From: Toxorhynchites rutilus septentrionalis | Lineage: Eukaryota; Arthropoda; Insecta; Diptera; Culicidae | Assembly (NCBI RefSeq): GCF_029784135.1 | Contig: NC_073746.1 | Span: 297,917,614-297,981,613 of the forward strand | DNA: 64,000 nucleotides | Direction of reading: 5' to 3' | Part shown: positions 22,990-34,699 of the stretch, piece after piece | How the letters are laid out: each line of letters begins with the position of its first letter | How positions within the stretch are numbered: position 1 is the first letter of the stretch | The notes under the pieces: generated by a model | Database searches by the model: none | What the model saw: only the letters and a program-made list of their open reading frames with translations | What the model was told of the DNA's origin: nothing | Position numbers and translations under genes: made by a program

Positions 22990-24520
22990 CTGTGTCCAAC
23001 TTCTAGAAGACCAGGGTATGATCTTGCTGCTTTGTGTCATTGTAAACAAACACGCTTCAATTTGTATTCTAATGTATTTGTATTGGTAACTATCATACAC
23101 TGAATGATTTTCATATGTGTGTGTACAAGTTTAGCGTAAACAAATATTTTGTATTTTTCAAGTGTCAAGTTTCTATAAGACCAGTTACGTTTTCCGTTGT
23201 TTTCAGTTAGTTTGATTAATAAATCTAGAGAATGCCGAAAGGAAAAGTACTCACGGATAGAGAAAAAGGACAAATCGATGCAATTCACCGAGAAAATGTT
23301 GGAATTAAAGAATTTGCTCGTCGGATTGGACGATCCCATCAAGTAGTTCTCAATTAGTTGACGAATCCTCGAGGATACGGTAAGAAGGAGAGAGCTCTAC
23401 GTAAATCGAAGCTCTCTGACCGGGATAAGCGGAAAATAATTGCGGAACTGCTTCGAATACTGCGAAATCGCTTACGCAAATAAAGCAATCTTTAAATTTA
23501 AATGTTTCATCGGAGACAATTCGTCAATTTTTTGTAAAAAGTCCTTACATAAAAAGGTTAAAGCTTCTAATCCTACACCATCTCACATCGTAAGACGTCT
23601 GAGTTTTGCCAAAGCTCACATGAATCAACAGTGCGACATGGTATGTCATGAAAAAGAACGTTTTGAAAAGAATACATTTTGCTACATAACGAAAAGATCC
23701 TCATTTTTTTTACATTTAACTTTGCTAGGTTATTTTCAGTGACGAAAAAAGTTCAATTTGGATGGTCCTGAAGGTTTCAACGGGTATTGACATGATTTAC
23801 GGAAGAAGGAACAGTATTTTACAACCAGGAATTTTGGTGGAGGCTCGTGCATGGTTTGGGTGGAATTCTGTGCAACTTCAAAGCTCAAGATAGCTTTCAC
23901 ATCATTCAAGGATTACATACATGTTCTGAAATCCATGCGTGGATATCGTCACATTCCAGCAAAATAATACTACTGTCAACACCAGCAAGGAAACTAAGCA
24001 ATGGATTAAAGACCAAAAGCATAATTTTTGAGAGTGACTGGCTAGTTCTCCAGACTTGAATCCTGTTGAAAATCTTAGGAGGATCCTTGTACGCAGAATC
24101 TACACTGAAGGAAAGCGGTACACCACGATTGAAGAGCTCATGGTCGCAATTTGGGAAAAATGGAAAAATGTCGAGAAATCCGTTCAACAGAATTTGGTAA
24201 ATAGTATTCCAACACGAATTTTCAAGGTTATTAGTCGAAATGGCAAGGTCACCAATTATTGACATGTAAATCAGCCTATCGTTTTGAATTTTTCATTGAT
24301 AATACTTATGAATTTTGAAATGGTCTTATAGAAACTGGACAGCTGAAATTATCATATTTGAGCACAATAAATAAACAAACTACTCTTATGAACGAAATTG
24401 ACGTTAAATATACTTTTTTCTAAGCATTTTACGATGTAAGAATGTATCTTGTTGAAATTCTAACTGTTTGTGTTGCAACGAAATATAATCAGGCTGGTCT
24501 TATAGAAGTTGGACAGAGAG
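22990..24520 (+). mobile_element. Tc1-like transposon with IR/DR ends, decayed
   Basis: The 1531-bp element is flanked by TA (22988-22989 and 24521-24522). The outer end motif TGTCCAACTTCTAGAAGACC is repeated in diverged form inside the left end (near 23163), and its inverse occurs twice at the right end (near 24326 and 24495), giving the IR/DR layout. It is inserted in the pogo-like element. Confidence 0.8.
23233..24261 (+). pseudogene. Tc1-like transposase, multiply broken
   Basis: An ATG at 23233 opens MPKGKVLTDREKGQIDAIHR, then KEFARRIGRSHQVV, a paired-type helix-turn-helix. Further pieces in other frames give SDEKKFNLDGPEGF (first catalytic Asp) and GGSCMVWGGI. The C-terminus contains SPDLNPVENLRRILVRRIY (catalytic Glu) and ends at 24261. 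At least six stops or frame changes make it inactive. Confidence 0.82.
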
Positions 24521-24989
24521 TACGATGCCACTAGTGGGTACATAACTGCACAGACGTTCTCTGTTCCTGCTTTGAGTAACGTAAAATTGCAGTCTAATCA
24601 CATTGATCACATTGTTATTTTTGCACATGCAAACTGAATGAAATTCAATTAAATATACGTGATAGTTTGCAAAATAGAATAAACTTTCCTTTTATGAATT
24701 TGTTACGTTAATTCCTAGCGAAAATATGATTAAAAGATTAAATCAACTAACATGGTCATATTACCCCGCATGGTGGACCATTTTGCCGCGTAGTGTTCTC
24801 AATCGGCGGAAATTGAACACATTTTAAAAAGTGTAAATTTTCCACATAACCTTTTTAAAAGCATATTCATACAATGTACATCGGTCAATATGGTTTCAAA
24901 TCATGAGATTTTAATAATTTATAAATATTCCTACATGATTTAGGATGTTTCGTTCTTAGGGGGACCATATTGCCCCTATCTACCCTACG

Positions 24990-25430
24990 AGGTCTGTTCG
25001 AAAAGTAACGCGACTTTCGAATTTACGCGGGTTACGTATGTATATCCGAGTCTAGATTTTTGGTGACATTATGTTGTGACTCATGTCTTTCACTTATGCT
25101 GACAAATACGGCCATTTTGAATGTTCAGGTAATTTTTGACAACGGCTTTTTTTACACGTGTTTTGGTTCATCCCTCGATTTTTGCCAATTGCAAAAAGTG
25201 AATCAAAGAATCTGTATCAAATTTTGTGTGAAAAGCAAATTAAGTGCACGAACATATTCCGAATGTTGATTGTGACATCTAGTGAACTTACTTTGGAGCG
25301 AAACAACGTTTATGAAAGTTCGAAAAAATGTTCTCGAAGGGTCGAAGAGATGTAAACGGCGCAAAGCGTTCCGGAAGCCCGAGCACATCAACCACTGAAA
25401 TCGAATATAAGTAATCCGTGGGTATACAAA
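24990..25430 (+). pseudogene. mariner-like element, 5' part
   Basis: It begins GAGGTCTGTTCGAAAAGTAA, a mariner-type end. Downstream frames include GRRDVNGAKRSGSPSTSTT, the GRPSTST-type linker of mariner transposases, with nearby frameshifts and stops. No catalytic domain is recovered. Confidence 0.5.
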
Positions 25431-25640
25431 AATTGTGATACTTTTAGAACAGCTCTCGTAGATAGAGTGGTCCACTCTATCCCATTCCATTAAACATTTC
25501 CATAGTCATAGCCGATTTTGCTCCAGCACTACGAAGGGATTTCTCTAGAGATATGCAATAGGCGAAAATCGAAGATGAACCAGAACACGTGTTAGAAAAG
25601 CAGTTGTCAAAAATTAACTGAACATTCATAATAGCCTCTC
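25118..25640. repeat. Inverted repeat, arms of about 70 bp
   Basis: Positions 25118-25190 (GTTCAGGTAATTTTTGACAA onwards) match the reverse complement of about 25562-25640. This suggests a second, inverted fragment of the same mariner-like element. Confidence 0.6.
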
Positions 25641-25939
25641 TCACTTATACTTGTCAGCAGTCAAACCGGTGATCGAAGAAAAATTAATAGCCTGCGTTGC
25701 TCTTTCAAGCTCCTCCTTCTTCCAACATTGTCTGCCCATTCTCTTTTTGTAATGGACATCTAGTCAATCAATAAGACCAAAGAAAAGCCTCAAACCTGTA
25801 GGACCAATTCACCCCACAGAAACGTGTTCATGTCACCATACACGCGAAGCTCACGACACCTTTTGGGACTGTTTCAACGAAGTGACATTAAAAATGATAG
25901 TCAACATCGCGGTCAGGAAAAAAATCCCATTGCTGACGA

Positions 25940-25985
25940 AATCGACTGTGGTGGCTAACCTGCGGCCCACAGCCTGATTTAAAAA
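25940..25985. other. hAT-like terminus
   Basis: CTGTGGTGGCTAACCTGCGG resembles hAT ends of the CAGTGGTGGCCAACC type. A similar end in inverse orientation lies at 31735-31812, but the 8-bp flanks differ, so the two are not shown to be one element. Confidence 0.4.
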
Positions 25986-26047
25986 AAATCATTTGAGCGA
26001 AATTAAGAATATAGTTGAAAATTCTTCCATACAATCGAATAAAAAAA

Positions 26048-26399
26048 TAGGTGGGTTATATCTTCGATATAACCGCAAGATTGACGTGGGACTACATTTT
26101 GGTGTAAACAAGAATACTCCTACTTATTTGTATTTGAAAAAGCGGATTCCCACAGGTACATTGATTTTGAAGTCTGTGTTGGGGAAACCGTAAATCGGGC
26201 CAATCAAAACTTGGCAGTTAGGGCGTTTAGATAACGCTTGACATTTTACAGTTATTAAATTGTTTATCTCATGGAAAATAGCATTGTATTAATTGTGATA
26301 AACGCGTAGAAATATTTCCTTTCAATTGATGCAAACATCTTTCTGTGTTTAGGTTTTCATTTCACCCCCATATAATCCGGTTAGACGTAGTCCCACGGC
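26048..26399 (+). mobile_element. Hairpin-ended DNA transposon copy E, short form
   Basis: TAGGTGGGTTATATC, TTC, GATATAACC and TTGACGTGGGACTAC at the left; GACGTAGTCCCACGGC at the right. At about 350 bp it is a deletion derivative of copies C and D. It keeps one array-like unit (TGAAGTCTGTGTTGGGGAAA) and the CGGGCCAATCAAAA block. Confidence 0.75.
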
Positions 26400-27017
26400 A
26401 AAATAACTTTGTTAGTAATTCTGTTAATCGTGTGTATCCAAGCTGATCATTTTCTGTTTTTTCGTCGTTTTTTCCATGCTAATTGTTCTCGTTAGTACTC
26501 AAAGAATTTTTCACGTTTTTGGTTCTGTTCTGCTCACATTCGCATAAATTCGTGCAAGTAACAGCAGCAAAACCGGGTTTTTACGTTGTCAGTCTCGGTC
26601 GTGAGTAAGCGTCAAACAATTCGAAGAATTGTGAACGTACCCATACCATGATATTTGACATTTGATTGGTATGTAAACAGAGTAAACGGGTGAGTAGCCA
26701 AAAATACTTTGAAATAACTCGGTAGCGAGTAGCCCCATACATGCAAATCAAATGTCAAATTTCGTGGTATGGGTTCGTTCGTTATTCTTCGGATTGTTTG
26801 TCGAAAAATTTTTATGAAATATACATTTTCACTAATGAGCTGCTGCTGTTTTGAAGATTGTTGGACAAGTTTGTTGCCACGTCCTGTACTGGAATATTGG
26901 CTAAGCTAGATGCGAAAATTGTTTGTTTAAAAGAACGAGCTGCCGACTATGTGTTTTATTCCATAGTGATAGGTGATAGAAGGATTTCGAAGTCGCCGAG
27001 GAATTGGCTTGCCTTTT
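26400..27017. other. No recognisable gene
   Basis: AT-rich, non-coding. A 26-bp match around TTTGACATTTGATTGGTATG (about 26650) and CAAATCAAATGTCAAAT (about 26745) forms a loose inverted repeat. Confidence 0.35.
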
Positions 27018-28600
27018 GACGTAGGACTACGTCTTTCATTTCTATACCGGGGTGTAAAATCAAAGTTTCGAAAACGAAAGCGTTACGCCGGAGACCGAGA
27101 TTTTGAGCGTTCATAGCCCCTAAACAACTGAACGAAATAGTATGATAAACACTTCATTCGAAAGATAAAATGTCTACGCGTTATATACTTGTTACTTTTT
27201 GATCCAAAAACTTGTTTCAATAGCCCTAAAATTGCTTTCAAAACAGGCTATTGAAATCACCAATCGGTATATAAGCGAGCGCCGCTCGGAAATCCACTCA
27301 ATTATGATTGAACAGCGATTGGAGCATGTTGTCGCTGTTGTGGTGGAGCTTTTCATTTATCATGAAAGCGCGGATAAACGGTGTCACCAAGAGCCTGTTT
27401 GTGCACCTTAGGCCAGAAGGGAATCCATCAGGAGGAGAGTGATGCCACAAACGGTTCCCCGGGAAGACATCGGAGCAGCCGCCACACACACACACACACA
27501 CATACACGCGCGGAACTCTTCGTTTGGATGCCATTCAGCATCGAGAAAATTCCGGAAAGATCTAATCGTTGCTGAAAAATAATCTGCCAGTTCCCCTGGG
27601 AAATGAAAAATACATTCATGCGAAAGAGTTTATTTTAATGTTCTCTAACCATATAACACAGCGACCAAATACATTTGATTTTGTAATTTTTCAATCAAGT
27701 GCAATTAGCAGGAAAGCTCCTGAAGATTATTCTTCCCCATCAGTAGGATATTTTCGTATCCAATATTGTATGCGCGCGTAACGGAAAATGTTTCACATCG
27801 CGAAAATTATATAATTTTCAATCGATTATTTCTCAGTCGCCGAAAGTTTCAAACTCAGAGAGTTCATTCCCGTTTGCCTTCCAAATTGCCATCGTAAACC
27901 ACACCTTCTCTCGATTGAATCACGCACAAAAAGCATACTTAAGAAAGGCCGATCGATCAGAAGGAGAAGAGAAGGTGACCAAGAGAGTATCAGCATCGAA
28001 AAACCGCCACACACACACATACACGCGCGCAACTCTTTTCGTTTGCTGGTTATCGAGAAGAAACCTGGAAGGAAATAGTATATTTTAATGTTTTCTATTT
28101 ATATAATGCTGCGACCAAATACAATTGGTTTTGTGATTTTTCAATCAAGTGCAATCAACAGGTGGTTATCGAGTTAGCATTAACCACTAGTGGACTTCGA
28201 GAAGAATCGAGAAGTATCCGGAAAGATGTTATCGTTGCTGCAAAATAATCTGCCAGTTCCCATTGGAATTGAAAATTAATATTCAAGCGAAAGAGTTTAT
28301 TTCAATGTTTTCTATCCATTTAATACTGCGACCACATACATTTGGTTTTGTGATTTGTCAATCAAGTGCAGTAAGCAGGAAAGCTTCTGAAGATTATTCT
28401 TCAGAACAAGGTTTTTTGTATCCAATATTGGATGCATAAAACTTGTGCCTCCAACGTAACACTCTCGTTTTCGAAGTCCCCCAAATATTCATTTATTCAT
28501 TCATTCAGAATGGATTTAGGTTCAACTTCAAACAAATGATCTCTAAATCAACGATAGTCCTACGTCACCCTTGCGGTTATATCATAGATATAACCCACTT
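27018..28600 (-). mobile_element. Hairpin-ended DNA transposon copy F, diverged
   Basis: The left edge GACGTAGGACTACGTC is a perfect palindrome. The right edge, read on the minus strand, is AAGTGGGTTATATC, TAT, GATATAACC and GTGACGTAGGACTA. The interior differs from the other copies: a TATA-like box (TATATAAG near 27268), two (CA)n tracts, and three related blocks near 27560-27770, 28080-28160 and 28220-28430 built around AAAATAATCTGCCAGTTCCC and TTTTTCAATCAAGTGCAA. Confidence 0.7.
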
Positions 28601-28926
28601 CCTGTTTTTCCTATGGTTGTAGGATTCGAGGCTATCTTGTAGGATAGGGTCCAAATCATTAATCAACTCGCACACATTGGATCATCGTGAGTTCCAAGCT
28701 TCTTTTCTTTATTCTTTCTATTTCACTCGAAAACAAACTCAAGTTCAAACAACAAATGGGAAATTTTCATTTTAACCATTTTCTGATATTGAGAATTTCT
28801 CAAGTGTCGACAAGTAGGAAAAATGTTGATGCACTCCAGTCGATTAATGCTAATTTTTCTCGCAGATTTCGGTACTTCAAAGCACATGAAAGAATTCTCT
28901 AATTTCCTCTACCCCATTCCGTTTCG

Positions 28927-29142
28927 ATGATATATATACCGCTGAAAACATGCAGATGGAACCTGCTCATTGAAACGCAGTGTGATTTAGAGTTGCGTGA
29001 CAAATTTGAAAATCATGATGTCTTGGATTTCTACTCAAGATTTGTTCCAGAAGCCCGACTTCCAGAACTAATAAAACATGCCATAGAACATATATTTGTT
29101 AGCAATTATTTCATAACAGAAAGAAGTGAAATCAAAGCTTAG
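28927..29142 (+). pseudogene. hAT-like transposase C-terminal fragment
   Basis: The frame reads IETQCDLELRDKFENHDVLD, then FYSRFVPEARLPELIKHAIE. This resembles the dimerisation-region neighbourhood of ZBED5/GTF2I-repeat-like hAT transposases. The expected continuation SLFGxxxxCE is degenerate (IFVSNYFITERS). It is an isolated fragment. Confidence 0.5.
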
Positions 29143-29524
29143 GAACAGAATCACTGCCAGTCAGTCACTATCAGCAACTATCTCTCACATTCAAGCTAAT
29201 TTAGATAAAATGGCTCAAGAAAAGTAGTTCGAGTGAAATCAAAACGGTTGTATTTGGAGTATGTTTGTATTTAAGAATTTTCTACATTGAAACAAACAAA
29301 AAATATTGTAGAAACTTTTTGATTATTGAAAGAAGGTTTTTCGGTTTAATCGTGATACCGTATTCACATTATCAAGTATAGCCATAATTCTGTCAGTGGA
29401 ATCGCGACTGCTCTCAGTAGAGAAATTTTGAGCGAAGAAAAGTGGTAACACTGCAGTCGTGTAATTCGATGTTCCCTTTCACTCTCACTAAGTTTCGTGG
29501 TCCCATCAATACATGTTCGGTTTT

Positions 29525-29750
29525 TTTTTATTTCATTTGTTTATTTTAGGCTCATTAGCATTTTAGCTGTAACAGAGCCAAATTATAGTCGTATACATGT
29601 CACATGGTTATCATATCTATAATTAGCATATTACACAGTTGCCACTTTTCGGCGTTAGAGTATTCCTTCTATACCACTGCATACGGTACATCTTGTTCGA
29701 ATTCCTAGCAACGATAAAGTTCGGTCTGTACGAGAAGCGTGTGGCAGTTA
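29525..29750 (-). mobile_element. SINE 3' fragment (same family as 15757-16249)
   Basis: It shares TTTAGGCTCATTAGCA, GCTGTAACAGAGCC and CGGCGTTAGAGTATTCCTT with the SINE at 15757. The tRNA-like head is missing. Confidence 0.6.
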
Positions 29751-29763
29751 TCACGTTATTTAA

Positions 29764-31025
29764 CCCTCCTGTACTCGTGTGCAAAATCATAACACGTATA
29801 CTCGCGCACGGTGTCACCGACCGAAAATTGAACTTCTCTGTAATGTTGCTATTGTGTATTTTTCAGGCTTCGTTGGCATTTATTTGAAGAAGAGGATATG
29901 ATTGAATGAAAAACTCCGAAAAATATGTTTTTGTCGTCTTTATTAAGTTTCAATAGTCATCTAAATCAGCCTCCTGAAGACAGAGTAATTTTTGACACTC
30001 CAACACAAATAACGAAATTCGAATTTTTCACTCTTATTAATAAAAAGTAAGCAACTGAATATAATTCATGGAAGTATAAGGAGCTATAAAATAACATAAA
30101 AGCGTATTAATAGATTGTGGTTCCATTGGAGTAAGAATCAGAACATTGCATAACTGCATGCTCGAAACAAACATATTTTTTACATTTCATGCAGTTGTTG
30201 CGTGTTTTTCGGGCCTTTTATCGAAGAGAAGAATGTATAACGACCTTTTAGATAATTATCAGATGATAAAGATTTTGGAATATAAAGTTTGCATATTTCT
30301 AATATTCTTATATGCTGTATTCTTGGTAAATTAAGAATTAATGCTTTTTTTTAGATGGGGCATAAAAAGATGATATAAAAGGATTTCTAGGAACTTCCTT
30401 TTCTTTTTCTTGTTTTCTTGTCGATATTGTTCATTATAAAAACAAAATCCCCGAAACTGTAACTGTTAAAAATTATTATAAGCCACCGATTAGTTTATAG
30501 TTTACTGTTTACAATTATTCCACAAGTGAAATTCTTTCACAAGTGTGTATATGTATGACCATTATATTTAGCGAATAACTATACGAAAGTCAAACATTTA
30601 TATTTTGCTTTTGAACATATGAATCTAACGACGAATAGTAAAATCCGTTCAATCCTGTTACAAAAGGGACTAAAGGGACTGAAATCAAATAAGAATAGTC
30701 CGATAATGACCTTATGCATTATATTCAATAAATATTCCACGCCACTAACATTAATTTTTACATTTCATTCAACAATATTCTAGAATATGAAAAAAGGCAC
30801 TTGTCCAAAAAAGTTACTCCTATACTCGCGTCGGTGTGTCAGACCGAAAGTGTTAAAAAGTGGCACACGTTCCCTTTTTACCAACACATGCGATACGCTA
30901 AACGATGACGAACGACTAATAACAAAGCTAGATAGAATCGCAAAGTCGTACTGTTGATATTTTCTGAGAAATGAACGAATTATTGATTTCTCGGTCTGAC
31001 AGACCAATGCGCGAGTATAGGAGTG
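29764..31025. mobile_element. piggyBac-like non-autonomous element (TTAA-flanked)
   Basis: Both flanks are TTAA (29760-29763 and 31026-31029). The ends are CCCTCCTGTACTCGTG and, inverted, CACTCCTATACTCGCGC. A subterminal near-palindrome CGGTCTGACAGACCG-type motif occurs at the right and again near 30835. No transposase is seen. Confidence 0.6.
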
Positions 31026-31049
31026 TTAAGTGCGGGAAATCGGCAAAAC

Positions 31050-31280
31050 AGATCAACGAGCTGCTCAAACCGTTTTCTATCAATGAACGATTCGTGTTCC
31101 ATGCACTACAGCAGTACAAAGATACAACTGATGTGGGCGATAGGCCCAAAAGGGACGTTCGAGGTCGGTACGGCTGCACAATGTTATCTATGTTGTTTAT
31201 GAACGCGTTCAACGCAATCCTCTTCGGAAACAAAAACGTTCATCAGCCGAAATTAATTAGTGCGTACATCGATGTGTGAG
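31050..31280 (+). pseudogene. mariner/ITm-like helix-turn-helix fragment
   Basis: The frame reads SAKQINELLKPFSINERFVF, then HALQQYKDTTDVGDRPKRD. This fits the first helix-turn-helix of ITm transposases (NERFVYHxLxRY, DRPRSG). It continues without clear similarity to about 31280. Confidence 0.45.
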
Positions 31281-32847
31281 CCATTTATTGACGCCCAGAT
31301 TAAAGCGAATATGTTTGGAATGATACAAAAAAAAACTCCTGGAACGGTTAAAAAACGAGACTAGCAATAAACCTACCAGACTTCTCATCCGCAAATGATT
31401 GGCTATTTGCTAATCCATTGGATTATTCACAGTTCTCATTGAAATTACCAATTGTCAAAGAATCCTATCGAGAAGCTGCAGCGATTCACGATGGGCCGTA
31501 GCGTTTTCGACTATGCGTGAAGACGAGATGGTCGAATAATTTTGCCAAAAATGTTAATTCTGAATTCTTTTATACCTTCAATAAATGTTTTTGGTTTTTA
31601 TCTCATTTTGTTCTGGTGTTATGAATTCTACAGGTATGGAACTGAATGCTTTCTAATTTGAAATAAAAAGTGAGTCAACAAAAGTACCAGTTGAATACGT
31701 ACATTTTACATTTCATTAGGAACAGTAGTAAGAAAAAAATCGTTGCGGCCCGCGGCTATAATGTAAATTCTAGTGCGACCCGCACCATGTCTATACCTGG
31801 CCACCACTGCTCTAAGCAGTACCTCAATTGACAAGGTTTTCTAGAGTTTATCATTCAGCTCCTTGCAGCAGTGTTTACAGTGAAAGACTGTTCTCTGAAG
31901 CTGGCCTGATGTACGAAGCAAAGCGTAATCGGTCGGTAAAAAAAATATAAGGTAAATGATAAAAGGTTTGTTCAGTCGAAAAACATATAAATAAAATTGT
32001 CTTTTTCATGATTTACAGTAGTTTTATAGTATATTTTTACGGAGTAACATGTTTTAAAGGATTATAAAATGCACCTTCTATTTGTGTCAATGCGCCCCTC
32101 ATTGAGCTAACTTTCAATCGATCACCAGATGATTATTTGGCACGTGTTTAGACCTTTTCTGGATTATAACACTTACAAATATCATGCTTGCAGACCATTT
32201 GTATCAGATTCATATAGCTAAACCATTGAATCAACGCATTTTGATGAACTCAATTCTGATCATGAGTTGTTCAATTCAATAATGTTATTGTGTTCACATG
32301 ATTTCTATGGCAACCGCTTGGCGCGCTGCAGTTCGTTTATTGTGTCCTTCGCGCATAGCAGAGATAAAGTTTCTCTGTGTTGAGTGTTCAACACACTTAA
32401 CACTTTTAAATGCCCAAGAAAAGGCAATATTCTGGAAGAAAGCCTAATTTATGAATGGGTCAATATGATAGTAAACTCAAGCAATGATAAATGCAACAGC
32501 TACTTGTGAATTCGAATGTTTTCATTCAAAAATGGTGATTTCTAAAACCGGACAAACCATGATCAGAGGTGGTCAAACCATGATCATAATTCCTCTTTAA
32601 GGAAAATCGTTAAAAAAAACATAAAAACTTGAATAATTTCAACACCTTATGGTAGTATTAGCAACTCGAGACTTGGGGCTTTTCGATAAACCCAAACTAA
32701 TATCGATTGTGTGATTTTCATGAAGACAAATCGATTTGCATTTACTAGTTGCGTAAAAACACCCCAAATCGGACAAACCAAGATCATTTACCCTAATAAA
32801 AGTTATAGTGGTAATGAATGAATGTTATGAAGCATTATTAATTTAAT
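31281..32847. other. Non-coding; transposon remnants only
   Basis: A hAT-like end (CGCACCATG ... CTGGCCACCACTG) lies at 31735-31812. Around 32540-32795, GGACAAACCATGATCA-type motifs occur in inverted relation to 53754-53800. No gene is supported. Confidence 0.4.
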
Positions 32848-32851
32848 TTAA

Positions 32852-33011
32852 CACGTTAAGGCCCGATTTTTTCTTGCTGCGGTTTTCATTCAAACCGCAT
32901 TAAGAGCGTTTTCACAATATCAGTGTCGGTTCCAGTTCCCAAAGATACTTATTGTATAAATAGAAAATAGTCAGCCATTCGACCCTAGGGACCGACGCTG
33001 GGCTCAACGTG
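32852..33011. mobile_element. TTAA-flanked MITE, 160 bp
   Basis: TTAA at 32848-32851 and 33012-33015. The inverted ends are CACGTTAAGGCCCG and CACGTTGAGCCCAG, which suggests a piggyBac-mobilised MITE. A lone related end (GTCAACGTGTTAAAG) lies near 12455. Confidence 0.68.
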
Positions 33012-33029
33012 TTAATGAGAAATTATTGA

Positions 33030-33110
33030 TATCCGGCATCCGGCTGGATAGTAGTTCACTATCCGGTATCTGGCCAGATGCCGGATATCCGCTTCATCTC
33101 TAGAAATAAT
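33030..33110. repeat. ATCCGG-rich inverted repeat
   Basis: GATATCCGGCATCCGGCTGG is paired with GCCAGATGCCGGATATC-type sequence, giving an imperfect hairpin of about 75 bp. It looks like the end of a DNA transposon. Confidence 0.5.
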
Positions 33111-33808
33111 CATTCTACCCTTTCTGATTTATTTCATAACTACTTTACTTACCAAACGTATTCAACCATGGAGAGGTTTGACTTCTGTAAGCGATCTGTT
33201 CTACTCCAATAACGATAAATTTCTATAAAGTTTTCCTTTATTAACCTGGAAGTTCTAGAAGATAAATGATTGAAATGTGGGATGACAGTGAAAACTTTTA
33301 AACCAATCTAATAATTTCGTATTTTATCAGATAATCATTTAGTTATTGGTGCAAAAATTAAGGGAACTAACTAACAATCCGAAGTTTTTTTTTGTACCTT
33401 TGAGGCTAAAATTTCGAAGTTGATTCAGACAGATGAAGCACAATAAATTTTTAAAAAATCGTCTAAATTATTGCAAAAGGTTATGGGCACCAATTAACAG
33501 TATATAATACAAAGATTTAAAACAAAGCACATTACACACATTCTCACTTCTTTTCGGCTTTATACTTTGGGGTTCATTCGCCTCTAACATTCTCACTTGT
33601 TATCCACATTTCAATCGATATCTGACCAAAGGGAATTCTCAACGCAAATAGTTTCACAACGGGTAGCTTCTCATTTTAAAGATGCAATCTTCAAATGTAT
33701 TTCTGTGTTTGTTAACCCTTCTGGTGACATTTCTAATAATTAAACCTTAAAAACGATGTTCTTCGATCTGCCAACGGCCAACCGTACTGGAATAACAGGC
33801 CACTCCAC

Positions 33809-34621
33809 TTAGAACTGCATACGATGTGGGTACTGGTTCGTTCTGAGCGAGAACATCGATTTCAGATAGCGCCGAACAATCTTTGCCTCTGGGTGGGCAT
33901 TGATGGCCTTCAGCAAGGCTTCGTCGATGGTCTTCTGGTCAGCCTTGCGCTGTTCAGATGGAACGTACTTCTCTGCCTTCTCCGCGAAGATATCCCGCTC
34001 AGTGCGGGTGTTCTTCTTCTTGGCAGCACGACGGAAGTAGCCGTCATTGATGTGCTTCGGAACCTTGACACTCTTCAGGTTGAGGCGAGTCTTGGTTGCA
34101 ATAACGTAGTTCTGCGAAATGCGACGAAGGGGGCAGCTGTTCAGGGCGAATGGACCGCTAATTAGCAGCAGGCCAGACTTGAGGGTCTTCAGCAGCACAA
34201 CTCGCTTTCCCTTATGACGACCGGCCAGCAGAATCAAAACTTTGCCACTTTTCAGAGTCTTACGGGTGTTACGCTTGTGGTTACGGAAGCAACGTTTACC
34301 GGTGCGTTTGCGGATCAGCGGCTTGGTTGGCAGGTAACTCTTGCTCTTCTTCAGCAGCACTTTACGTTCACCACCGTTCTTTGCTCCGCCAATTTTCTTC
34401 ACAACAGTAATGGCGACTTTGGGCTTCTCGACGCGAACATTTTTCAGGTGCTTCAGGGAGTACAGCTTCTTGCGCTGCACCAGCTTTCCCTTGGCATAAC
34501 GACGCACTCCATCGGCAAGCAGTGGGTTCTTCAGACGGGTTGTCCTTTTGGCTTTCTTGTCACCTTTCGGGGCCGCGGCGGCCTTTGCCTTAGTTGGGGC
34601 CTTCTCCTTAGTCGGGGCCAT
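33809..34621 (-). CDS. RpL6: Ribosomal protein eL6 (RpL6)
   Basis: Component of the 60S ribosomal subunit. The 270-aa product has an Ala/Lys-rich N-terminus (MAPTKEKAPTKAKAAAAPKG) typical of insect L6. The conserved core includes RKLYSLKHLKNV-like, KRCFRNHKRNTRKTLKSGKV and ILLAGRHKGKRVVLLKTLKS (the KOW-like fold), then SGPFALNSCPLRRISQNYVI and PKHINDGYFRRA. The C-terminal RRYLKSMF helix is complete. It reads as a single uninterrupted exon from ATG to TAA. GC content is clearly higher than its surroundings, as expected for a highly expressed gene. A pyrimidine-rich start site lies about 40 bp upstream. It is divergently oriented to RpS3, about 5.7 kb away. Confidence 0.97.
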   Translation of the reverse strand: MAPTKEKAPTKAKAAAAPKGDKKAKRTTRLKNPLLADGVRRYAKGKLVQRKKLYSLKHLKNVRVEKPKVAITVVKKIGGAKNGGERKVLLKKSKSYLPTKPLIRKRTGKRCFRNHKRNTRKTLKSGKVLILLAGRHKGKRVVLLKTLKSGLLLISGPFALNSCPLRRISQNYVIATKTRLNLKSVKVPKHINDGYFRRAAKKKNTRTERDIFAEKAEKYVPSEQRKADQKTIDEALLKAINAHPEAKIVRRYLKSMFSLRTNQYPHRMQF

Positions 34622-34652
34622 TTCAAAACACGTGTAAAGAAGTGAAACACAC

Positions 34653-34667
34653 TAGTAGAAAAGAACT
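34653..34667 (-). promoter_or_regulatory. Probable TCT initiator / 5' TOP of RpL6
   Basis: The minus strand reads GTTCTTTTCTAC, matching the polypyrimidine initiator used by insect ribosomal protein genes, about 40 bp before the ATG. No TATA box is obvious, as usual for this promoter class. Confidence 0.5.
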
Positions 34668-34699
34668 TTCATTTGAGGTTACACTTCATCCAATCGTCA

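Larger units (their letters stand above)
21282..24985 (+). mobile_element. pogo/Tigger-like element with nested insertions
   Basis: The left end GGGCAGATAGGGGCAATATG and the right end (reverse complement GGGTAGATAGGGGCAATATG) are inverted repeats flanked by TA. A fragment with pogo-type DDE transposase similarity lies inside (22580-22960). A complete Tc1-like element (22990-24520), a MITE (21893-22143), an ITm fragment and another repeat are inserted within it, so the native length was much shorter. Confidence 0.6.

Noticed and set aside
31735..31812. Pairing of this hAT-like end with the one at 25940 as a single 5.9-kb element
   Set aside because: The 8-bp flanks (GAAATCGA and CTCTAAGC) do not match, and the interior is mostly unrelated insertions.
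33824..34645. Two open frames on the + strand opposite RpL6
   Set aside because: They are antisense shadows of the codon-biased RpL6 gene, with no motifs.
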